Part shown: in pieces, positions 61,686-64,000 of the stretch | Position numbering within the stretch: the first letter of the stretch is position 1 | Layout: every line of letters begins with the position of its first letter | Assembly (NCBI GenBank): GCA_938038735.1 | Contig: CALHSW010000001.1 | Location: 1-64,000, forward strand | From: an uncultured Bacteroidia bacterium | GTDB taxonomy: Bacteria; Bacteroidota; Bacteroidia; Bacteroidales; CAJPTX01 | Reading direction: 5' to 3' | DNA: 64,000 nt | Position numbers and translations under genes: made by a program | Notes under the pieces: model-generated | The model's input: only the letters and a program-made list of their open reading frames with translations | Told to the model about the DNA's origin: nothing | Databases searched by the model: none

Positions 61686-63542
61686 ATGGGCAGCAAGGGG
61701 GTAGAGCTTAAATCGGTCGGGGATATACTAGGTAAAAACTTCTTCATCCCTAACTACCAACGTGGCTATCGATGGACCAGCCAGCAGGTGGACGACTTAC
61801 TGAACGACATAAAGGATTTCAAGGAGAGCCATCCTAGCTCCTATCAATTCTACTGCTTGCAACCCTTGGTGATACACGGAATGTCACCGCAAGAGTGCCA
61901 AGCAAAAGAATTAGCCGATGGGGATTGGTATGAAGTTATTGATGGGCAGCAGCGACTCACCACGATACTCCTTATACTAAAGGCTCTTCAGGAATGCTTT
62001 CCAAAGGAGTTGGAAAAGCGCTGCCTCTACTCTCTCAAGTACCAGCGGAATGATTGCGTAGAGCAGTTTTTTGATCCATCTGGCAATAGGGCAACAGAAA
62101 ACGATTCAAGCATAGACCTACATCACATTTCTGTAGTATATGAACGAATCCGGGAGTGGCTAGAGACCTCCTGGAAGTGCGACATCAAGGATGCTCTTGT
62201 TCTGTGCGATAAGGATGAAAAGGGGCGCGATCAGGCCAACAATGTACGCTTTATATGGTACGAAGCGGTTGAAGAAGACCCGATTCAGGTGTTTACTCGG
62301 CTTAATATTGGGCAAATAGCGCTGACCAACGCAGAGCTGATCAAGGCGATAATCCTAAACCGGAGTAATTTCAAAGCGGGGAACAATGACTATGCTGCGC
62401 TGCGGCAACGTGAAATCGCCAGCGAATGGGACAGCATAGAATACCAACTCCAAAAAGATGAGTTCTGGCTTTTTCTCCACGAACCGGGCTACGCCAACCC
62501 AACCCGAATAGACTACATTTTTGAGCTTATCTGCGATAGCAACCAACTCTCTCTAAAGTGGAGTGGGAGCAATGATGGGGATAAGTCTTTTCGCTATTTC
62601 TATGAATATTTCCAGCGTAGAGATAGCGATGTAAATATCTGTTGGGAGGCCGTTAAGCGGTACTTCAACATGTTCAACGAATGGTATAACGATGTGGAGC
62701 TCTACCACTACATCGGCTTCCTAATTGCTCAGGGTAAAACCGCCGAGGAGCTGAGCAAAACCTGGGCCAGCGCTGAAACGAAATCCGAATTCACCGCCGG
62801 GTTAAAGCGCATGATAAAAGAAATCGTAACCGAAATATCTCTTGATTACCAGTTTGATAAGGAGGGTAGCGACAAGCGTAAATGCCGCCCCATCCTGCTA
62901 TTCCACAACATTCAAACGGTTATCAACCGCAATAGGGTAGAAAAGGGTAACGCCAAATACGGTTTGGGTACTTTCTATAAATTCCCCTTCCATCTATATA
63001 AGCTGGAAAGCTGGGACGTGGAGCATATAAATTCGAACACAACGAATCCCGAGGAAGACGAAACTACCCGAGAAGAATGGCTCGTCAATACGTACTTAAG
63101 CCTACCCGCCGAGCTTCAACATGAAATAAAGGACTACTTTGACAAGAGAGACGAAACGCTACTAGGACCTCTATTTGATAAAGTCAGCCCCTTAATTCCA
63201 AAGCCGCGCGAATGGTCGCAAGACGAGAAAAACCGGATTTGGAACTACACGCTGCTAGACTCCCGCACTAACCGCGGGTATGGGAATGCCATTTTTTCGT
63301 CCAAGCGACGCATCATCATTGGAAAAGATAGCGGGGTGTTCGTAAGCATACCCAAAATCACAGGGAATGGCCTCGAAATGGTGCGCACCAACAAGGGAGA
63401 GTCGGCCTTCGTGCCCCCATGCACGCGGAATGTGTTCATGAAATACTATACTCCCGCACTAAATGCCCCCAATTATTGGACCAAAGACGACGCGGAGTAC
63501 TACCTAGAAGACATTCGGCTTTGCATTGAGCAGCTGGGCTAG
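61686..63542 (+). CDS. DUF262/DUF1524 protein (GmrSD-like)
   Basis: The 618-residue protein has an N-terminal DUF262 domain of ParB/Srx-like type: FFIPNYQRGYRWT (residues 19-31) and the nucleotide-binding DGQQRLTT (86-93). A C-terminal DUF1524/HNH region has WDVEHI with His447. In E. coli GmrSD, the DUF262 part binds and hydrolyses nucleotides and the DUF1524 part cuts glucosylated phage DNA. Here both are on one chain, with a second DUF262 gene 26 bp downstream, so the two are probably cotranscribed. A defence role against phage is the leading inference; the modified-base target is unknown. Confidence 0.87.
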   Translation: MGSKGVELKSVGDILGKNFFIPNYQRGYRWTSQQVDDLLNDIKDFKESHPSSYQFYCLQPLVIHGMSPQECQAKELADGDWYEVIDGQQRLTTILLILKALQECFPKELEKRCLYSLKYQRNDCVEQFFDPSGNRATENDSSIDLHHISVVYERIREWLETSWKCDIKDALVLCDKDEKGRDQANNVRFIWYEAVEEDPIQVFTRLNIGQIALTNAELIKAIILNRSNFKAGNNDYAALRQREIASEWDSIEYQLQKDEFWLFLHEPGYANPTRIDYIFELICDSNQLSLKWSGSNDGDKSFRYFYEYFQRRDSDVNICWEAVKRYFNMFNEWYNDVELYHYIGFLIAQGKTAEELSKTWASAETKSEFTAGLKRMIKEIVTEISLDYQFDKEGSDKRKCRPILLFHNIQTVINRNRVEKGNAKYGLGTFYKFPFHLYKLESWDVEHINSNTTNPEEDETTREEWLVNTYLSLPAELQHEIKDYFDKRDETLLGPLFDKVSPLIPKPREWSQDEKNRIWNYTLLDSRTNRGYGNAIFSSKRRIIIGKDSGVFVSIPKITGNGLEMVRTNKGESAFVPPCTRNVFMKYYTPALNAPNYWTKDDAEYYLEDIRLCIEQLG

Positions 63543-63568
63543 TCCGTAACATTCAAACCGAAAACACA

Positions 63569-64000
63569 ATGGAAACGAATCAAGTTACATTTTGGGGGCT
63601 ACTTAGTGAGTCCCGCATCGTGATCCCCATAATACAGCGCGACTACGCGCAGGGGCGACAAGGGAAAGAGAACCTGCGAAAAAGATTCCTCTCTAGTCTC
63701 AAGCAGGCCCTTGACGGCGACTCCCTGATATTAGATTTCGTATACGGGACTATAGAGGACAACGAGCTGCATCCCCTAGATGGTCAGCAGCGACTCACCA
63801 CGCTATGGCTGATGCACTGGTACATTGCGCTATTTACGGGCGATTTTGACGATGCGTTTCAGGTGCTTTCAAAGTTCTCCTACGAGACAAGAATCTCATC
63901 ACGAGATTTTATACAGAACCTATGCAATTCGGAGCATTTCAAGCCTTTTGACTGCCATGCCAATAGGGATGTTGTGAGCTATATCAAAAACTCAACGTGG
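63569..64000 (+). CDS. Second DUF262 protein, C-terminus beyond window
   Basis: From the ATG at 63569 all 144 visible codons are open to the window edge. The DUF262 markers are VIPIIQRDYAQGR near residue 18 and LDGQQRLTTLW near residue 72, related to but clearly different from the first protein. The nuclease part, if any, lies outside the window. Tandem DUF262 pairs with a few bases between them are a common defence-island arrangement. Confidence 0.87.
   Translation, partial: METNQVTFWGLLSESRIVIPIIQRDYAQGRQGKENLRKRFLSSLKQALDGDSLILDFVYGTIEDNELHPLDGQQRLTTLWLMHWYIALFTGDFDDAFQVLSKFSYETRISSRDFIQNLCNSEHFKPFDCHANRDVVSYIKNSTW

Overview
The window is a 64 kb piece of a Bacteroidota chromosome, most likely order Bacteroidales. 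Three things support this. Promoters carry the Bacteroidota -7 motif TAnnTTTG rather than a TATAAT box. The proteins belong to lineage-typical families: a type IX secretion sorting domain, BspA-like leucine-rich repeats, DUF6266, DUF3467, SiaB/SiaC, and a three-subunit fumarate reductase/succinate dehydrogenase. The gene order rpsU-xerC-hpf-tRNAs-tuf-trnW-secE-nusG-rplKAJL-rpoBC is the usual one for the group. I cannot name the genus.

Layout. 1-9.4 kb: a giant secreted subtilisin-family protein on the minus strand that runs off the left edge, with 85-residue tandem repeats at the edge. 9.9-11.4 kb: a nitroreductase-like lipoprotein and a ComF-like phosphoribosyltransferase on the plus strand. 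11.4-15.7 kb: the frdC-frdA-frdB respiratory operon, with a CAP-domain lipoprotein gene between frdA and frdB. 15.8-20 kb: a putative outer-membrane barrel, tRNA-Gln, a SiaB/SiaC signalling pair and a LysM plus ligand-binding envelope protein. 20-25.8 kb: etfB-etfA-acyl-CoA dehydrogenase-M13 peptidase. 25.8-30.5 kb: serS-ruvC-nadE and a trypsin-like domain joined to a putative beta-barrel. 30.6-34.2 kb: a single-chain restriction-modification enzyme of mosaic base composition, beside a perfect 60-bp palindrome. 34.2-42.4 kb: a lone chemotaxis receptor, a YjbR-like protein, an HhH-plus-barrel protein, biotin ligase, DUF3467 and a T9SS-sorted leucine-rich-repeat protein. 42.4-57.3 kb: the transcription/translation supercluster. 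57.3-60 kb: upp-rlmN-M48 protease. 60-64 kb: an accessory segment with a decayed AAA-ATPase-like gene, a perfect 40-bp palindrome, a DUF6266 gene and two tandem DUF262 genes that look like a GmrSD-type defence locus; the second is cut by the right edge.

How the parts work together. The frd and etf/acyl-CoA dehydrogenase operons point to anaerobic respiration to fumarate and to flavin-linked fatty-acyl-CoA redox chemistry. The large minus-strand supercluster makes the core of the transcription and translation machinery. Many of the other genes encode envelope or secreted proteins: proteases, barrels, LysM and repeat proteins. The accessory parts are the restriction-modification gene and the DUF262 pair. 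The best candidates for something undescribed are the DUF262 pair with its surroundings, the protease-barrel fusion, the CAP gene inside the frd operon, and the two loop-less palindromes.
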